This document shows positions 61,613 through 64,000 of a DNA stretch of 64,000 nt, one piece after another. The stretch's first letter is position 1, and every line of letters starts with the position of its first letter. This DNA comes from Avimonas intestinalis (GTDB lineage Bacteria > Bacillota > Clostridia > Oscillospirales > Acutalibacteraceae). The translations under genes and the position numbers were made by a program. The notes beneath the pieces are model-generated. The model did no database searches, was not told the origin of the DNA, and saw only the letters and a program-made list of their open reading frames with translations. The stretch lies in contig CAJFID010000011.1 of NCBI GenBank assembly GCA_904380375.1, positions 6,306 through 70,305 on the forward strand, given 5' to 3'.

Positions 61613-61631
61613 GAAAAAAATATGGTATGAT
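61603..61631 (+). promoter_or_regulatory. sigma-A promoter of the PAS regulator gene
   Basis: TTGTAT (61603-61608), a 17-base spacer and TATGAT (61626-61631). The -35 lies inside the right arm of the 28-bp palindrome. Confidence 0.65.
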
Positions 61632-61775
61632 AATCCTGCGCCGCCCTTCCGCGTGCCGGACGGCACAGGAGGCGCTTTCAGTGCCAAGCAAGACGGTACA
61701 ATGGAATTCTCACCCTTTCCGGATGTCCTGCCCCGCTCAGCGGGGCGTGACTATCTCCGCGTATAAGGAGATGCT

Positions 61776-63776
61776 ATGAAAAACACAATCGACAATTGGG
61801 CGGAGATCGCCAACCGCCATATTCCCGGCTTTCACCAATATGTGTTCACCGACCCGATCCATCTGGGCTATGTGAGCAGGAACCTCTGCGATATGGTCGG
61901 CTTTGAGGAAAACGAGCTGCTCAGCGAAAGCAAGGATTTATACGCGGCCTTGGTACATCCGGCCGACCGGGAGCGCTACGCCCAATTCCTGCGCCGCGTA
62001 CAGGCCAAGGTGCAAGCCCTTACCTGTGAATACCGCCTTATGAGAAAGGACGGAACGGCGCTTTATATAAGCGATACGATCACTTCGGAGAAGCGGGAGG
62101 ACGGCACGCTCGTCGGTTATTCCGTACTGACGGACATTACCGCTATCAAAAACGAAAACCGCAATCTGCGCTTCCTAAACGAAACGGTTCCCTGCGGATT
62201 TTTGAAGTACACCTGCGAAAAGCAGCCTAAGGTGACGTATATCAATAAAAGGATGCGGGAACTCCTGCGGATCCCCGAGGCCCGGGACGGCGAAATGGAC
62301 TACATGGAAATGTACAAAGACAACCTATTCCTGATGATTCCCATGGAAGAACGCCGCCGGTTTGCTTCGTACCTGGACCGCGTTTATACGGCCGGCGCGC
62401 CGATTGCCGGCGATATGTCCATCCTGCGGTGCGACGGGACAAAAGCGCACATTTTCGGATGGGGCGCCAAATGCACAAACGAGCAGGGCGCGGAAGAGTT
62501 CCAAAGCGTCTGTATAGATGTGACCGAAAGGCATCAAGCGAAAAAAGCCGACGCGGCCAAGCGCTACCTGAAGGCCCTTACCGATATTTACGATAAGGTA
62601 TTCGAATACGACTTGGCGAATAACACCGTAAACTGCTTGTACAGCAACAATTCCCCGATGTTCAAATGGCTGGAAAAAATCCCGATGCAGATGCAGGAGG
62701 CAACCGAAAAGTGGATCACCGACACGGTGGTCCAGGAAGAACGGGAACGGGTGCGTTCTTTCTTTCAGGCATTCTGTCAGAAAAAGCTGTATAAGCCCGG
62801 GGAAAAGCCGCCGCAGATCGCCTACCGGGCGAAGTCCTCAAGCGGCGAAATCAAAACGTACAGCGGCATCTTTTTGAAAATGGACGACTTCATCAGCCTG
62901 TATTGCTGCCGGTGTATTCCCGACACCCAAGAAGCGGACGCTTTGCGAAACGAAAACGTTTCTTTGAAAGAAAATATCCAGGAGCTGGTAATGCAGTTTA
63001 CCGAGGGTATCGCCGCCTTGGAGGTGTCCGGACAATACGTTACCCCGCTTTACGCGAGCGAAAATGTCTGCCGCTTTTTCGGGGTCCGCCAAGAGGAATG
63101 GCTGCCGCTTATGAACAAAAGCACGCCCCTCAAGGATTTTGTCGCCCGCAGCAGCGTGGCTTACGAGGATTTTGCCGAGCTTCTCCAAAGCGGGGAGGCG
63201 GAGTTTACCTATTACGATGTTGCTACCGAAAGCCAGCGGCACATCAAAGCCATCTGCTCCCCCAAGTCGCCTGCCGCGTCGCCCCGTTATGTGCTGCTTT
63301 TCAATATGGACGAGGCCGGGGCCCCGAAAGGCGGGGACCCTTCTGCGGGCAAGAGGGTGTCTATCCGCACCTTCGGATATTTCGACGTTTTCGTTGATGG
63401 CAAGCCGATCGCTTTCCGCAATAAAAAATCGAAGGAGCTGTTTGCCCTGCTGGTAGACCGCCGCGGCGGGTATGTGTCCTCGGAAGAGGCGATCAGCTTT
63501 TTGTGGGAGGACGAGCCGGTCAATTCCGTAACGCTGGCACGCTACAGAAAAGTGGCGCTCAGGCTCAAAAACATTTTAGCGGAATACGGTATCTCGGATG
63601 TTGTCGAGTCGGTAGACGGGAAACGGCGGATAGAGGCCGAAAAAGTAAAGTGCGACCTTTACGACTACCTTTCCGGCAAACCGGAATATTCGCAGCTGTT
63701 CAAGGGCAGCTACCTGACCAATTACAGCTGGGGGGAGACCACCCTGGCGGAGCTCACAGGAAAAATTGTGTATTGA
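61776..63776 (+). CDS. Multi-PAS regulator with C-terminal winged-helix domain
   Basis: 666 residues, ATG at 61776 five bases after AAGGAG. PAS-like units lie at about 15-130 (VHPADRERYAQFLRRVQAK, CEYRLMRKDGTALYISD), 135-255 (CDGTKAHIFGWGAKC), 265-380 (degenerate) and 390-520. The C-terminus from about 530 is an OmpR/SARP-like winged helix: RTFGYFDVFVDGKPIAFRNK, SKELFALLVDRRGGYVSSEE, TLARYRKVALRLKNIL. No kinase or GGDEF domain is present, so it is a one-component regulator. It is next to the fatty-acid operon; regulation of that operon or of itself is inference. Confidence 0.82.
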   Translation: MKNTIDNWAEIANRHIPGFHQYVFTDPIHLGYVSRNLCDMVGFEENELLSESKDLYAALVHPADRERYAQFLRRVQAKVQALTCEYRLMRKDGTALYISDTITSEKREDGTLVGYSVLTDITAIKNENRNLRFLNETVPCGFLKYTCEKQPKVTYINKRMRELLRIPEARDGEMDYMEMYKDNLFLMIPMEERRRFASYLDRVYTAGAPIAGDMSILRCDGTKAHIFGWGAKCTNEQGAEEFQSVCIDVTERHQAKKADAAKRYLKALTDIYDKVFEYDLANNTVNCLYSNNSPMFKWLEKIPMQMQEATEKWITDTVVQEERERVRSFFQAFCQKKLYKPGEKPPQIAYRAKSSSGEIKTYSGIFLKMDDFISLYCCRCIPDTQEADALRNENVSLKENIQELVMQFTEGIAALEVSGQYVTPLYASENVCRFFGVRQEEWLPLMNKSTPLKDFVARSSVAYEDFAELLQSGEAEFTYYDVATESQRHIKAICSPKSPAASPRYVLLFNMDEAGAPKGGDPSAGKRVSIRTFGYFDVFVDGKPIAFRNKKSKELFALLVDRRGGYVSSEEAISFLWEDEPVNSVTLARYRKVALRLKNILAEYGISDVVESVDGKRRIEAEKVKCDLYDYLSGKPEYSQLFKGSYLTNYSWGETTLAELTGKIVY

Positions 63777-63800
63777 CCCTTCCCGAGCGCACCGAAAAAG

Positions 63801-63840
63801 ACAAAACGCGCTGAAATCAAAAGATTTCAGCGCGTTTTGT
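63801..63840. terminator. intrinsic terminator after the PAS regulator
   Basis: The 18-bp perfect stem ACAAAACGCGCTGAAATC pairs with its complement around AAAA; T-runs lie on both sides. It serves both convergent genes. Confidence 0.88.
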
Positions 63841-63846
63841 TGAAAT

Positions 63847-63873
63847 GGCCGGCCTTCAATCGCCGGCCGTTTC
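63847..63873. terminator. second hairpin overlapping the partial gene's stop
   Basis: GGCCGGC (63847-63853) pairs with GCCGGCC (63862-63868), followed rightward by GTTTCTTTTT. It spans the stop codon of the leftward partial gene. Confidence 0.55.
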
Positions 63874-64000
63874 TTTTTGCCGGACAAGCTGGCAAATGGT
63901 TTCAACTTGCTGTTCATTGTCCAAACTGATATTCATATCTTCCTCTATGATAGGCAGTCGGAACTTGATAGATTTCAACCACTGGCCATTGGGCTGACGC
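63856..64000 (-). CDS. Partial CDS at the right edge, unidentified
   Basis: A leftward frame enters from the window edge and ends at TGA 63858-63856, giving 47 residues: RQPNGQWLKSIKFRLPIIEE, then SLDNEQQVETICQLVRQ. It is too short to name. The region is less GC-rich than the neighbouring operons. It converges on the PAS regulator, with the terminator at 63801-63840 between them. The translation is too well ordered to be chance but this is a judgement from a short tail. Confidence 0.5.
   Translation of the reverse strand, partial: RQPNGQWLKSIKFRLPIIEEDMNISLDNEQQVETICQLVRQKETAGD

Overview
The window looks like the chromosome of a GC-rich, low-copy-accessory Clostridia member, probably Oscillospiraceae/Ruminococcaceae-like. 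The basis is a Firmicutes gene complement (DegV, FabK, CD1247-type zinc-ribbon protein, YqeG, RsfS, YhbY, LCP, rpsU), Firmicutes-style Shine-Dalgarno sites (AGGAGG) and sigma-A promoters in high-GC DNA. No rRNA, tRNA, CRISPR array, transposase, integrase or phage gene was seen. The taxonomic placement is inference.

Layout, left to right. (1) 33-890: a DegV fatty-acid-binding protein with its own promoter. (2) 1305-8803, leftward: a sucrose/fructan island of sucrose phosphorylase, lipoprotein binding protein, two ABC permeases, GH32 hydrolase (with a separate strong promoter) and PfkB fructokinase; a LacI/cre-like operator lies at its upstream end. (3) 9170-11546, rightward: DUF1858 protein, TrmK tRNA methyltransferase, membrane-anchored SGNH hydrolase. 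(4) 11630-16389, leftward: DUF5655 protein, ABC-F ATPase, zinc-ribbon membrane protein and SPFH protein. (5) 16651-27384: mixed accessory and housekeeping genes, including a Cys-rich orphan, GNAT enzymes (one AAC(6')-like), a YfhO membrane protein, an XRE regulator with tandem operator-like repeats, NUDIX, a DacF-type carboxypeptidase, an APH-like kinase and a CD1247-type protein. (6) 27476-35512, leftward: EF-P, M24 peptidase, AroQ, XRE-membrane regulator, endonuclease IV-like protein, S41-like peptidase, DUF4275, YqeG, an AT-rich GNAT/Fem-like gene and S21.

(7) 35671-51483, leftward housekeeping block: leuS, rsfS, a divergent LCP protein, a nadD-yqeK fusion, yhbY, rdgB, ftsY, smc, a GNAT gene, rnc, a degenerate acyl-carrier-like protein, a membrane protein carrying a related domain, and plsX. 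In many Firmicutes the order is plsX-(fab)-acpP-rnc-smc-ftsY; here the acpP position is held by an ACP-like protein whose serine is replaced by Asp. (8) 52009-61492, rightward: a complete type II fatty-acid elongation and acetyl-CoA carboxylase operon (acpP-fabK-fabD-fabG-fabF-accB-fabZ-accC-accD-accA) ending in a translationally coupled acyl-CoA synthetase; fabH and a FapR/FabT-type regulator are not in the window. (9) 61776-63776: a multi-PAS regulator with a C-terminal winged helix, whose promoter -35 sits inside a perfect 28-bp inverted repeat. The right edge cuts an unidentified leftward gene.

The most unusual items are the Ser-less ACP-like pair between plsX and rnc, a three-unit 59-bp structured repeat array upstream of smc with DnaA-box-like motifs, the palindrome/promoter overlap before the PAS regulator, and an LCP protein lacking canonical catalytic residues but carrying a possible zinc knuckle. 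No classical defence or mobile system was found; functions proposed for these oddities are inference.
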